Part shown: positions 25,601 to 37,773 of the stretch, in pieces
Position numbering within the stretch: the first letter of the stretch is position 1
How the letters are laid out: each line of letters starts with the position of its first letter
Assembly (NCBI GenBank): GCA_013396635.1
Contig: WBMW01000581.1
Span: 842,121-906,120, forward strand
DNA length: 64,000 nucleotides
Direction: 5' to 3'
From: Penelope pileata
Taxonomy: Eukaryota > Chordata > Aves > Galliformes > Cracidae
Program-made: the position numbers and the translations under genes
Notes under the pieces: model-generated
Database searches by the model: none
What the model saw: only the letters and a program-made list of their open reading frames with translations
What the model was told of the DNA's origin: nothing

Positions 25601-28600
25601 AGCTAGGTGATGATAGGTTGATTGGCAGGACTAGTGTTCAGTGTACTGTAAATTAATTCCAGGAGCGATGTTTGCATATTGGGTTAATCACCCGTAAGAT
25701 GTTTCAGTTTTTTTAATTAGCTTTTCACATAAACATACCCTAAGCATGAGGTTTTTTTCTGTCAGTATGCGTGGTAAACTGAATAGCCTGTGGAATTCCT
25801 AAAGGGAACAGAACCATTGTTCTCCCTTTGGGTGAAGTAGTTGAGTTAAATTACCCATGGGGAGAATCAGTTCAGAAGATACTGCTGTGTTTAAAAAAGG
25901 ATTTTTATTTGTGAAGTTATTCTGAGGCTATATCTGTACTAGCAAGTAATGTGGATTGAGAGGAGTGGATTTGTAGACTGAAAGAAATACCGAGAATCTG
26001 ATCAACACTGCACATATTTCAGGGCTTTCTGTCTTATTTGGACTACATCTAATGTGATCAGCTGGCATGAGTGCATATTTGTTGCTGAAGTGCATTAGCA
26101 GTGCATCTGAGTCAATCTTTCAGTTTAGTGTAATTCAAAAGGAATCCAGATGGTGATCCAAGAGCATTCTGTGGTGCAATCAACAGAACAGTAAAAAGAA
26201 ATAACTGGGAGATTTGCTTCTACAGTAAAGTCCTGATCTGAACAGAAATGTCAGAATGAGTGCATCTTAAATAATCTTAAGTAATCTTGTAAGGCTAACT
26301 TAGTGGAAAAGTATGAGAACTTTAGATAGATCTTTGTTTTGGGCTGCCAGGTACTGGCTTTGCTCTGTGGTAATAGCTGATCTGTGCCAGTGCCTGTTGT
26401 AGTCTGTTGTCTTCTTGAAACACCCTTCTTAGTTCTGTCAGTAATCTTCTCAGTTAATGTGCTGAAGCAAAAACAGATGCATCTGCTACCTGTGTTCCAG
26501 CAACAAGAAATACCTTTCTGTCTTCTTGGTCACTCTCTTAAACATCATTTGGGACAATAAAATCTAACATTAATGTAATTTATACACAGACTTGCTAGGA
26601 ACAGTGGATATTTGTAGCTGACACTCGTGTTGCCTTGTGGGTTTTTCTTGACCAAACTGTTTTATTCTAGCTGCATGATGAATTGTAGACTCTACTGATG
26701 AGAGAAGGTCTGCAGTCTTTGAGGGTCCATTTTTTTGAGTGTTTTCCAGCATTTTCATTAGTAAAGTAATTAGTATGAATAAATAATGTGAATATTAGGT
26801 GATTAAGTGATGGTTTTGGTGTTTCTTGGTTCCCGGCGCAGAACTTCAGCATACGAGTCAAGTACTGTTTTAAAAATCTGATTTAGCTGTTTTCTCAATC
26901 GTGTCCTCTAATATTTCAACGCTTTTTCTTGTTTTCAAGTTTTTGTAAATGGCATTGTCTAAAACTCTATATTTGAGATGGGACTGGGCAAGTAGTCTAT
27001 ATGCCTACCAAGTCAGTCTTTTGCTGTGGAGAGCAAGAACAGCATTGTCTGCTCCTGTGGACTTAGTTCAGGGCCATGCTATACTATCGGGGTATAAACA
27101 CAACAGATGGCTTCAGTCCTGAAATGGTTTGCATTTCAGGTTGGTGAGCACTTGAAACAATAAACAGACAAACCTCAAGGCAGTGGGATTATTTGTTGAT
27201 TGTGGGCAGCACACCTAATGAAATGTTTTTCTATTGTGTACGTAGTAATCTTTGAAAGTGGACAGCAGAATGACATACTGACAGCAAACAGAATGTTCCA
27301 GCACACAAATACTGATTGCTTCATGGGTCACATTTGCTTGTTGTGTTTTCTTTAGAGTAGCAGTGGAGGATGTTGAAATAGCACTTGAAGTTGATAGCCC
27401 AGCCTCATGTAAGACTAATAGTAAATGAGGCATTTTTGTGCGACAAGATTGTTAAACAAATGCAGTTACTGTCAGTGATGTGAGATGACAAAACGTATAA
27501 TTCTGAATAAAAAGCTTTTTTTTTTCTGCTAGTGGTGAGTAGTAGCTTTGTGGTGACACCAGGTAAGAGTAAGATGTTAATGTGTTCTGCAACCTTACCC
27601 TCAAGCAAATCTGAGTTAGCTCAGTTTAGGTTTCTTCCATGTACCAATGGTAGCAACTCTGGGATTTATAGCCATTTAAGGAGCAGTGTGCCTCTTCTTG
27701 GAATACTCTGAAGCTTCCTCTGCATTTGAACGTAAAACCTGTTTTTTTTTTTTCACTTATCTAACTATTCTGTCTGCTCTGTTCTGTTTTCAGAATGTTT
27801 GTGCATGTTCAGTTTGCTTCTTTGCTTTTGTACTGTGGCTACCATTCACTTGAAATGCTCTGCTTTTTTCTCCTCCTTTTAGAAAAAGATGAGGGGAAAG
27901 CGTGTGCTGCTTTCCTTTTTTTTTCAACAGCTAGCCAGCTTGCTTTGCTGAGAGGTTTTCCTTTGGAGAGGTGATTCTCAGTGGAATACACTGGGCTGTG
28001 GTTAGATGTTTCCTAAGTTTAAGTTAATAGCTTGCCAGTCACAATAGCTTTGTCTTTGACAAGTTCTGCCTCATTTTGATTTTTCTGATGCAGTTCTTGA
28101 ATGTTTGTCTACTTTTTAATAATGTCAGATCTTGAAAAGCTGTCATTCTTTTCAAAAAGTCACGTTTCCTAGAAGAGCAGTTAAAAACAAACAAAAAACC
28201 CACAAAACCAAATCACCAAAATAGGTGAATGGAATTGGAGAGAAGTCTTCTCTGGTTTGTCTTGCTCAGCTGGTTTCTTTTTCTACAGCCAACTCGTAAG
28301 CTACTCTTTAAGATAAAGCAACTTTCGAAAGAGTTTGGAAGAAAGTAGATGCTCAAATCCTTTAATATTTCTGAAATACATGTTTTTGGGGGGAGTTGTT
28401 AGTCTAAGGACTTCCAGCTCATGTTGAGCTCTATTCAACAGCTTTAAAGAAAAGCAAGCCTAAAAATCTCTGTGATGAGGGGGAAAAAAATGCTGCATTC
28501 CTGCAGAATTCACAGGCAGGTTCTGAGGTAGCGCTGTTTATTGGTGGCTGAGCTGGGGAAGTAGGTATGGTAGGAAGTGGTTCTGCCTGTTCTCATCCCC

Positions 28601-31600
28601 AGATGATATTCTCTCTGCTTTGAAGTTGAAATATTGTTCAGTGATTTGTCACAACATAGAACTTAGTACACCAATGGTGAAAATTCTTTACATTTTGAGA
28701 GTCAAATGAGAGGTCATTATTTCCTGAATTTTGGAAGTGTCTTGTTTCTCAAAGCGTTTGCGAATTCAGAGGATAGAAAAGCATTCTTAAAAGCTTGCAA
28801 CTTTAAAGACAAAAGTAGGGCTATCAGCTCACCCTTTCAATTTGTGAAAGAAACCTGGAGTATTGCATGTGAGTGTCTCCATCTGTGGTACCAGGAAAGT
28901 AGCTTTTGCTTTATCATCTTTTTCCAAATATTTGTCAAAATAAGTAATGACTAAATCCAAAACCAGCGAACTGAGTATTAGCAGAGGTCATGAAGTTGCT
29001 TGGCAGGCTCTTGTCCAGAATTACAGTGAAATACTTTTCCATGTATAAGATGGACAAAGGTTTGAATTTCTTCCTCCCACCTTTCTGGGCATGTCTTGTA
29101 TATCTGAATGCCTAGTAGACTAATGAAATCTTTTGGTGATATCTTTGCAGGGAGTGCCTTGCTTAGGGAACAGGTGTAGTCTGCAGTACAATTACAGCAG
29201 TCTCAGCTTTTGCTGCCTGCGGTCTGAATAAACTTTCCTTCATGCTTTATACTCTCATGCTGTCCTGAAAGATGTCCTGGTTTACTACGGTTTACTACAT
29301 CAAAATCTTTGGGGAAAGAGTTGGAAATCTTGCCAAAACTTGCTATGTACTCTAGGAGGTAAGAGAGGCTAAGTTTAAAAGCGGACAAAATGAAAATTAA
29401 AGCTTATGTCTAGGAACTTTATATCTCTTGCGTGTGACCTGGAGTTAAAAGCTTATAGGGAGGAGAATCCCTTGTACTCTTGGTATTAAGGGAGAAGAAT
29501 AATGCATTTACAGTGTTTTCTCAGTTGTGATCTTTTAATCTCTGTATCTGAAAGATTAATTTTGCTTATGTTCAGTTCTTTGTCAGCAATCATAATGGTA
29601 TTTCAGGTGTTCTTCTAAAAGAAAGCTGTAGAAGCTAGTTAGTTTTACATCTGCATCTCCTGTAATACCTCTAAGGGTCACCTCAGAACTTAAAAGGCAT
29701 TAAATTGGATGAATTTTTGCAGTCATGTACGAAATCTTAACCGTCAACTTATTTTTTTTGTCCCAGAGATTCGGTTAGGGACAGACATCTAAGTACAAAA
29801 ACATCAGTCCTCATTCGTTAAAAATAACTTCTTAATTTCTATGGAAGTGATCCTTTGGAGCAGGTTGGATGGTCTCGCTACGTTTCAGTGTTACTTTGGT
29901 GCATTATTTTAGAGGGGACAAATGAAAGGAAAAGTGTTACTTTAAGTGTTTGTTAGTACTAGTGCATTTTATAAATGTGGCAATATAGAACTGAATATTT
30001 TTCTTGTAATCCTTTTGCAGCAATATAGGCAACCAATTTCCAGGCCAAGCTCTTCCTGCTGGGTTTCCTATGTATCCTGCATTCAGTCCCTTACAGATGA
30101 TATGGTGGCAACAGATGTATGCACGTCAGTACTACATGCAATAGTAAGTTTGTGTTACACTAAATAGTTCTGAGCTGCACTAAGGAAACAAAGGTCTTAA
30201 ACAAAGGTCTTAAATACTGTTTGGAGCATCAAAATGTCTGTGCTTACTTTGTCTGGATGTGCTGTTTTTACACTGAAAAATTTTGTCCAAAAAAAATAAT
30301 AAAATCCAGCTTTGGATTGGAATTAAACAACTGTTTTAATAAAGTAAAGGTTTAAGGGAAAAATGTTTTGTTTTGACCTGTGTTTTATATCTGAAATCTT
30401 GCTTTCAGTAATGTAGGGAAGAAAACGAGAGTAAGGCTTAGGAGCTGTTTCCTGTCTTTTGACGAAAGTTTTATATTTGAATCTTTAGCCAAGCTGCTGT
30501 TTCAGCCCAAGTGACTCCCAGTGCTGAACCAGTGAGATCTGCAGTTGCTCAGGCTGTAAATTCACAACGTCCTCCTGCAAATGAGCCTGCAGCAGTGCCA
30601 AACGTAGCCGTCCAGGAGAACAGGCCTGTGAACCCGAATGTTCAGATGAACGCACAGGGAGGCCCTGTAGTGAACGAGGAGGACTTCAACCGGGACTGGC
30701 TGGACTGGATGTACACATTCTCTAGAGCAGCTATTCTTCTGAGCATTGTATACTTCTATTCTTCCTTCAGTCGGTTCGTCATGGTGATGGGAGCCATGCT
30801 ACTGGTTTACTTGTAAGTACAACAGTTAGTTACAACCCCAGATCAGGTGCACAGGATGTATCACTGGCGTATAATCTCTTTACGCTTTGAAAAATGGTTC
30901 AAGTACCAAAGTTCAGGCACTGCTCCTTCATTGTATGGTGTGTTCAAATTTGAAGGTCAAATAAGGAGCAAAGCCTATTTGAGGAGTGTGGGGAAGCATT
31001 CTTGAAACATTTTTACAGTAACTTGGATACCACTTTTACTTGCAACACAGTGCTTTTAAATGTTGGTGATATTGACAGATCAGTGTTGTAGAAATGTAGA
31101 ATTTTGGGAAGGAAATGAAGAAAGTGGGGGGTGGAGAGGAAAGTTCATGTAACAACTCAGGTGTATGTTTGTGTAAACTTGAAAAACGTTACTGCTTGTA
31201 TATGAAGAGAGAGCTGCAGAGCTAAGCTCATTTGTACATCAAAAATGTCTGAAAATCATGCAGTAAATTGTCAAACAGATAAGGACATGTTATTTCAACA
31301 GTGGATACTAGATCTGGTGGAATTGCAGGGACACTTTTTTTTAATGTATCATGAAGACCTATGTTCTGCCCATTTTTTAAAGAAGTATCAGTATTGTTGC
31401 TGTCAGTTCCCTTAGTGAAACAAAATACCTTGGTGATATAAAAAGTGAAAGCTGGTAGTAATGGGGGATTTCTTTAGACTGCTGTTGTTCACTGACAGTT
31501 TCCTTACATTGTAGTCTGATCTTTTTTGACTTAAAGACTGTTCTTGCAAGGACTGTTCTGTTTCTGATGCAAGTATGACAGTTGAAATCAAAATACAGAC

Positions 31601-32729
31601 ACTTGAAAATGTAAGAGAGGCTTACTTAAAACAGGAATGTGGTTCAAGTTTAAATTCCCTTCTCTCCCCCTCCCGGTAAATCAACTTTAAACTGCGAAAG
31701 TTAAGGCTGCCTTTAAAAATGATGAAACTTAAGTATTTTAAAAATGGGGGAAGAGACACTTGTCAAGAAAAGATTCTACATATTTCATCACATAATCATG
31801 TTAAACTATAAATGTTCTGGCTTAAATGGCTGTGAACCTAGCAAGACTTTGCTTAACCCAGACGTCAAGGAATAGCCATTCTATCTAGAAGTAAGACTTT
31901 TAGAAAAATGCAAACAGCTTATTTCATTTGCAAGCACTTGTACAATTTACTGCAGTAGTTAGGAGAAAATTTTTCTTCCTGTTTAAAAGTGGTTCTCAAC
32001 TGTTCCATTTTCTTATGTAGACACCAGGCTGGATGGTTCCCCTTTAGGCAAGAGGGTGGCCAGCAACAGGCAGCCAATAACATAGAAGGGAATCGTGACG
32101 GGCAGAATGCAAATAATCCTGATCTTGAAGAGATGGTGAGTAGGAGCAGACATGTCTCACAAGACTTCTACGTGTTGTATTGTAAACACGACTGCTTGTT
32201 AATAGCACAAAACTGTCTCGAATTGGGAATGAGTAAGCTGGAAAACCTGTGGGGTATGTGTTGCTCCCCTACCCTGATAGTCTAAATACTTAACTTTGCT
32301 GTAATGTCTGGATAGAAAAAAAGACAACTTTGTAAAATATAGCTGGTTCAACTGAAAAGCTTTCAGAATTATCCTCACTGTTATGCAGGCTGCTTAAATT
32401 CATTGTCTTTGCAGTCTGTCTGTCACTGATTGTCGCTACTTCAATCACAGGCTTTCTTTGTGCTAGTTTTTCTTCAGGAGGCTGTTCTGAGAGAGCTTTA
32501 TTAACGTAGTACATAGTCAGAGCTCTGAAAGGAAGAGGCTGAGTTGCTTTGATTTCTCTTTTTAAAGGAACGACTTATGGATGATGGGATTGATGAAGAC
32601 AGTGGAGAAGATGTGGGTGAAGATGCCAATATAGAGCAGCAGCCTGGATTCATGGCTTCTGCTTGGTCCTTTATCACAACTTTCTTCACATCACTCATCC
32701 CTGAGGGGCCTCCGCAGGTTGGCAATTGA
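13479..32729 (+). CDS. HERPUD2: HERPUD2, ubiquitin-like ER membrane protein, 8 coding exons
   Basis: Joining 13479-13625, 18924-19001, 22237-22350, 24340-24497, 30021-30143, 30489-30812, 32021-32135 and 32568-32729 gives an uninterrupted 406-codon frame, the length I recall for mammalian HERPUD2. Residues ~10-85 form a ubiquitin-like domain (VTLVIRAPNQKYSDQTI, then RLVYSGRLLPDHLQLKDVLR and EYHMVHLVC). A Ser/Thr/Pro-rich linker follows, then a conserved FPGQALPAGFPMYPAFSPLQ block and NEEDFNRDWLDWMYTFSRA. The hydrophobic hairpin is at about residues 287-316 (AAILLSIVYFYSSFSR, VMVMGAMLLVYL). An acidic patch (MERLMDDG then DEDSGEDVGEDA) precedes the closing FITTFFTSLIPEGPPQ. The ATG at 13,479 has a good Kozak context and matches the family N-terminus. 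By analogy with HERPUD1 it should sit in the ER membrane with the UBL in the cytosol and act in the unfolded-protein response and ER-associated degradation. That role is inferred, not visible. All introns are GT-AG. Confidence 0.97.
13626..18923 (+). other. HERPUD2: HERPUD2 intron 1
   Basis: This 5.3-kb intron runs from GTGAGT to a pyrimidine-rich CCCATCTCCTAG acceptor. It holds a T19 run at 16,783-16,801 and one ambiguous base (N) at 15,113 at the end of a T-tract, probably a sequencing uncertainty. I see no exon or named transposon in it. Confidence 0.9.
18924..19001 (+). CDS. HERPUD2: HERPUD2 coding exon 2
   Basis: This 78-nt, phase 0-0 exon encodes STKDQRLVYSGRLLPDHLQL and KDVLRK, the central strand and turn of the ubiquitin-like fold. 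It is flanked by TCCTAG and GTAAGC. Confidence 0.96.
19002..22236 (+). other. HERPUD2: HERPUD2 intron 2
   Basis: This 3.2-kb intron contains A20 at 19,522-19,541 and A18 at 20,620-20,637, both length-variable candidates. I recognise no interspersed repeat. Confidence 0.9.
22237..22350 (+). CDS. HERPUD2: HERPUD2 coding exon 3
   Basis: This 114-nt, phase 0-0 exon encodes QDEYHMVHLVCTSRTPPSSP and the start of a Ser-rich linker. It finishes the ubiquitin-like domain. It is flanked by TTTTAG and GTGAGT. Confidence 0.96.
22351..24339 (+). other. HERPUD2: HERPUD2 intron 3
   Basis: This 2.0-kb intron is AT-rich. A 148-codon minus-strand open frame at 23,118-23,564 is judged to be chance. I see nothing else. 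Confidence 0.9.
24340..24497 (+). CDS. HERPUD2: HERPUD2 coding exon 4
   Basis: It encodes 52 codons plus two bases of a split Gly codon: NLDHSGSTAASPTNQEASST through HQFPYLMQ. This is the least conserved, low-complexity linker of the protein. The acceptor TTTAAAG is weak in pyrimidines next to the AG, and the donor is GG|GTAAGTG. Confidence 0.95.
24498..30020 (+). other. HERPUD2: HERPUD2 intron 4
   Basis: At 5.5 kb this is the longest intron. It has a T18 run at 25,221-25,238 and a 10-bp tandem duplication (GGTTTACTAC twice) at 29,279-29,298. No other exon-like frame or named repeat is visible. Confidence 0.9.
30021..30143 (+). CDS. HERPUD2: HERPUD2 coding exon 5
   Basis: It completes the split Gly and encodes NIGNQFPGQALPAGFPMYPA and then FSPLQMIWWQQMYARQYYMQ, ending in the first two bases of Tyr. 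It carries the conserved Pro/aromatic-rich block. It is flanked by TTTGCAG and GTAAGT. Confidence 0.96.
30186..30211. repeat. 13-bp perfect tandem duplication in intron 5
   Basis: AAACAAAGGTCTT occurs twice in a row within the 345-bp intron 5 of HERPUD2 (30,144-30,488). Confidence 0.9.
30489..30812 (+). CDS. HERPUD2: HERPUD2 coding exon 6
   Basis: This 324-nt exon encodes QAAVSAQVTPSAEPV, the conserved NEEDFNRDWLDWMYTFSRA and the membrane hairpin up to GAMLLVYL. It is flanked by CTTTAG and GTAAGT. It holds most of the membrane-anchoring part of the protein. Confidence 0.97.
30813..32020 (+). other. HERPUD2: HERPUD2 intron 6
   Basis: This 1.2-kb AT-rich intron holds nothing recognisable. Confidence 0.9.
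32021..32135 (+). CDS. HERPUD2: HERPUD2 coding exon 7
   Basis: It completes the split Leu and encodes HQAGWFPFRQEGGQQQAANN and then IEGNRDGQNANNPDLEEM. The HQAGWFPFR block follows the membrane hairpin directly. It is flanked by TTATGTAG and GTGAGT. Confidence 0.96.
32136..32567 (+). other. HERPUD2: HERPUD2 intron 7
   Basis: This 432-bp intron has a pyrimidine-rich acceptor (TTTCTCTTTTTAAAG). Nothing else is seen in it. Confidence 0.9.
32568..32729 (+). CDS. HERPUD2: HERPUD2 coding exon 8 and stop
   Basis: It encodes 53 residues, ERLMDDGIDEDSGEDVGEDA through FITTFFTSLIPEGPPQVGN, then TGA. The acidic stretch and the closing hydrophobic FITTFFTSLI segment match the family C-terminus. Confidence 0.97.
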   Translation, partial: ERLMDDGIDEDSGEDVGEDANIEQQPGFMASAWSFITTFFTSLIPEGPPQVGN

Positions 32730-33690
32730 AATGGAAGAGGAACTGCATCAGGCAGTCTCGGTAGCCATACGTAGAAGTGGAGCGGATTCTAGAGAGTGTT
32801 TTAAATACAGTGCAATTTCAGAAAATTTATAATGTTATCTTTTTGATCACGGTGTACAAAAATGTGTATTTTTTTCTTTTGGCTTTCTCATGCTTTGCGT
32901 ATTTTAAGCACAAGTGGACTACTAAATGCTTTCTTTAAAATTCTTCTTTTTCTGAAGAATAAAATGTAAAGATATTGGTCTTCCATGTTTTATTTTAATT
33001 TCAGATGTGTATTACACTGAAGCAAAAACCTTGTATTAATCTGCACCATTACCTCTTTAAAGAGCTGTTAAAAGATATGAATGTTGACAGACCTTTCCAA
33101 ATGCTGTCTGCTTGTTTGAATAACTTCAATGTATCTTGTGTTAGTTCCGTGCAGGGTATGAATTATCATTTGGGATTTGGAGTTCCTGTCATTCCCGAAA
33201 GAATGCTGTAAACGCGAAGTTTACTTGCTAATGGCATGTTGTTTTCATGCCACAAAATACTAAGCCTCTTTTCAGATCTTTTAGAAAGCTGAAAGCTTTT
33301 TCTTGAGGCTGCAGGGAAGTTCACTAAACTTTGAGATGGCTGACAGCTCTTCAAAGAGAACAAGAGTGATGGGATAAACCTTAAATGTTTGATACATACA
33401 GTACTTTTTAAAAAACAGCTGTACTGGGGGAAAACATGTAAATTAGTTTTTTTAATAAAAACTGTTACAGCAACTCTTTTGGATGTTTATATACATATTT
33501 GAGTGCAAACAACTAAATACTGCCTCGTTAAGGATGAGGATGTCATTGAGAGTGGAATAAAAATCACGGTTGCATTACTGATACTGAGTACGGTGATATG
33601 TTTGTAGCAGTGCATATATGGTTACAGATTGGAGCTCAACGTCAGGATATCTGTAATAAAATCATGTGTTCTTTTAAAAATAAAATTGAA
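32730..33690 (+). other. HERPUD2: HERPUD2 3' UTR, minimal and extended forms
   Basis: AT-rich non-coding sequence follows the stop. The first AATAAA is 229 nt downstream. Further AATAAA hexamers at 33,454, 33,556, 33,655 and 33,679 would allow longer isoforms. The exact end cannot be read from the sequence. Confidence 0.6.
32958..32963 (+). terminator. HERPUD2: Proximal polyadenylation signal AATAAA
   Basis: This is the first canonical hexamer after the HERPUD2 stop. T-rich sequence about 20-35 nt further on could serve as the downstream element. Confidence 0.6.
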
Positions 33691-36600
33691 AAAAGGAAAA
33701 TTGTACATGAGATAATAGCATGGCGCTGCTGTCAGTTTTCAGTTTTCTTCAGGCTTTCATCTGTGAAGAAGTTTCACTCATTCTTGTCCTTAATTCTGAA
33801 GTTACCATGTCTCATCCAACTTCAGAATGGCTACTGAGATCCTGTTAAATTTATAACCAAAAGAAAACCTAACCAATTTTCTAGTTTTCAGGTACAGGGC
33901 AAGATTCTTAAATAGATCTGAACAGCTAAGGTTTTGTTTTCTGCTTGCTCTTGACAAGCTGCAGAGAGATAAATAACTTAGTTTTATATTCTTTAAACAT
34001 TTGTCAGGATCTCTAGGCCTAGTTGAAAGTTCAATTTCAGTGGGGGGGGGATCTAAATTTGAACTATTTTAATTTAAACAGCTTGTAGAGAATGTGTTTT
34101 GTGCTAGAAAATAATTCTACTTAACAAATCTGTCAGAAAAGGAGGAATAGAAATGTCTTCAAAGCATCAATTATTTTATTTGCCGAATAGGCAGTAATGT
34201 TGAATAAATCATGTTTAATATGCTGTTTTACTCCCCCATTACTGTGGAGAGCTGTTTTCAGTTTAGGTTAATTACATGAAGTGTATAGAATTTATGTAGG
34301 AAGTTTTATTCTTTCAACTCGGATGTATCTAACTTCAATTCTTAAGAACTGTTATAAAAAATTTTTAAAGGAATGGCACACAGTGGCAGTCTTAGCTCTA
34401 TCGTAAGACTTGATGACAATTGGTAAGCTCAGAAATTTGTATTGTGTTTTGAGTCATTTAGCTGTAGAATTGAACAACATGAAATATGTAACAGGTGGTG
34501 ATAAAATAGAGATGAAAAGCCTAGGAAAACAGTTACTTCTCTATATCCTTGTGGGAACTGTCCTACAGCATGAAACAAAGCTATAAAACAAAACTCAATT
34601 GCGTAGTGTGTGGCTGTAGGCAAAGCTAGGTGCTGAATGGCAGCAAATCTGTATCATGAGGTGGAACAAGAAGCTTGAGGATTAAGGCAGCATAGGATGT
34701 GCCTTGGTATTAACGTTTGTGTAACATTTCTGTGCATCACGTGCCTTCTTTGAATAGAAAAGTTTGAAATTCATTATCTTTCCTTCACCTTACAGGGAGA
34801 CATAAAATGACAGATACTTGATGCTTAGAGGATGTCCGTGCATCTGCTAGCAGGTCAATGCCGGCTTGTTGAACAGCTTCATAGGGTGTTAAGGTAGACA
34901 CAAGATCAAAGCATGCTCCATCCATAACACTTGGTGTGAAGAGGCAGTTGAGATCACCAGTGCTGATGAGGGAGGTATATGAAAAGAGCATACAAAGTAC
35001 TGAAAACATGGTGGGAGGGAGCTGTTGTGCTTTCTTGAGCAACCTTTGGCAACGACTTTCTCTCTCTACATACTTGCAATGGCTTCTTGATCTCAGTTTA
35101 CATTGTATTCAGCGATGCCACTGTTACCACACAGGTGTAGCATAAACCCAAGCTTCCCCGGTTTAAAATAGTGGTGAAATGGGTTCTTTTTTCTCCTGTT
35201 AATTTAGGAGCTCACAAGCTCTTCCTTGTGTTACTTCTCAGTTTGGAGACCTTGATGGGCAGCCTTGGTATTCCGGTGCTCCCTATTGCTCTAATGTTCA
35301 CATAACCCACAGAGCAACTCTTCAGGAAAAGGCAGCTTCCATGTCAGTGCACTCCACTACTTTCTTAATATTTCTGCAGCAGAGGGAAAATATTATGTGT
35401 GAAGTTTGTAACAGTAACAGGTGATATGAAATCACTTAGTTCTGGCACATGGTGTGAATAATCATGTTTCTGCTGCTTGTTGCCTGTCCGATCTAAAAGC
35501 TTTCTAACTTAAGCCTTTTCTTCAGCAGCCTTTGATACTGCGAGAACGTTCAGAATTCACAGCAGCATAGTGATTGTGAGCTTTCTTCATTTTTCTGGCT
35601 ACGTCCAGGCAGGCTATCGGAAGTACAACTGCAGCCAAACTAGTTGTGCTTGTGCACATAACAGCAGGTTGCAGGACTGTGCTTACTCTCTTACAAACTA
35701 GCTGCCAAAGTATCCGGGGTGATGTTGTATCGTTTGTGCTGGGAAAGCTTTGATGCAGTGTTAGAGTTAGCTGAATTGACATCAGTGTGTCCTTATGCAG
35801 GATGATTTCTTTCCATTGCAGTTTAAGTATAGGCAGGATGGTGTAAACTGGAATGTGAGTTACTATATCAGAACCTTCGTTTTCTTCAGAGCCGCTGGAG
35901 CTGCTGCTTCATCTGAGTAGTAACAGGATAATGAGGCAATAAAAATCTCATGGTTCTCATTCCAAAAAACCCCAGCATTCAGCTGTTGTGCATGACAGTG
36001 GTTCTGCGCAAGTGCTGGCCCCTGGAATGCCTGTTCAGCTGCTGCAAGTAGGAGGCAGCTTCTTGCTGTCAGCTGGATTGATTCACTGGCAGCTGTTTAC
36101 AGGAAGCCTTGCTTTGAAAGAAGGTGGGGAGACTAACTGGAATGTTTAGCAGCTTATACTTGAAAGACAATTTACTCAGTAGCACTTCTTGGAGAAGAGG
36201 GAAGCACGTGCTGGACCTGAAGGAAAATAATAAAAAAGCTAGAACTGGTTAACTTTTTATCCCCTTACAATTTAAAGAGGCAAACAGTATCCAGGGGGAG
36301 AATATCCTCATACATAAACAATATTTTCACTTTGTTTACCAAGACATTAATTTGTGCTTGTTTTGGAGCTGTAAACCTTCATTTAGGCAACTAGAGGAAA
36401 TGCTGCTGTAGAATCTTTTATTTGTTTGCTTATTTATTGTAGAGAATGTATCTATGATAGTGATGCAATTTCACTGTGAGAAGTATTTTCAAGATCTGGA
36501 ATGGGGAAGCTGAAGGTGGGTCATTCTGATCTTGGAGTGTTTTGGTCTGTGGGCCTTACTGTAATAAAATTTTTTGAGGCTGTGGGAGGAGGGGAAGGGA

Positions 36601-37505
36601 AGGAGGGACTATAATCCCAGAAATTCTTTCAGACTGTTTGCTCATGAAATACCGATGTTAACCGTTCTTCTCATCCTCACTTAGTTTTAGCTGTCCTAGA
36701 AGAAAAAAATGCAAAAGCAGCAGTCATCCTTGGAGCAGGGAGCCTGTACGAGGGCAGCTGCAATTTGTGGTTTGAGTCTCATAGTGGCGAGGTGTATGTA
36801 CGTGAGTAGGACAAAGCCTCCAAAAAGACTGATGACGATTTCTCTCTGCTTTGTGGAAATCCTGGGAGGGGGAATCTAGATGTGAGGAGTTTGAGACAGA
36901 AGGAAACTGGGTTGCAGGTATATTCATTCACAAAACATGGGTTTATGTGTTGGTGTGATTTTCTGGTGTTATTGTTTTCTCCTTCAGAGAGACGTTGCTG
37001 ACTTTTACCTCTAGATGGAAGGAAAAGCCAAAACCTGGTATTTGTGTTCAAGTTAGCACGTTTGGGTGGCTTTCTTGAAGTGATTTGCTTAGTAACCTGG
37101 TGCAAGGTTAAACTGTAGTGATAAAATAAGCACGGTGATGTGAAAATACGCAGCTGTAAAAAGAAACGAGCAATTTGTCTAGCCAGTGGGAGAGTGATAC
37201 TGCAATTTGTTAAGCAAAGATAATTAAGGAAACGAGTAACAGGCAGAATAAGAAAGCACATTACATGTGATGGGATAGTTCTCGGGAGCCTTTCCTGAGC
37301 GAGGTGTGCAGGTCATCCCATTCTTTTCTGGTTTAATGCAACATAACCTTACAGAAGCAACCTGGCTGGGATGGGAAGGGCGCTGATCCAGGACAGCAGC
37401 ACTTCTCAAATACCCCGCTAGGTGGTGGCACAGCACAGCCCCTGCTACCTCAGCTGCCCGGATTCGGGCTGCGTATACCAGACAAGCTTCGTCCTTAGAA
37501 ACCAC

Positions 37506-37534
37506 TTTTTTTTTAAAAAAAAAAAAAAAAAAAA
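37506..37534. repeat. T9-A20 homopolymer pair
   Basis: Nine T are followed directly by twenty A. The tract could pair with itself, and its length is likely to be uncertain in the assembly. Confidence 0.9.
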
Positions 37535-37743
37535 GTCTTCTTCCTTAAGCAAGAAGACCTTAGCCTGTGCAGGTGCTGTTCTTGGCAGCAGGAAGGTACA
37601 GCATGGCAGCCTGGGTCTGGCTGTGGATGGCAGTCAGTAAGAGTGGTGGTAATACCTGTACAGAAGGTGATGCTTGGGAGCAAAGTGATGCAGAGTCCTA
37701 CTGCCTAACGTACTGCAAAAGGTGAAACTTGCCCAGAGAGAGG

Positions 37744-37773
37744 TTTTCTTTTCTTTTCTTTTCTTTTTTTTTA
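37744..37773. repeat. (TTTTC)n microsatellite
   Basis: About four TTTTC units grade into a T-run. Confidence 0.85.
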
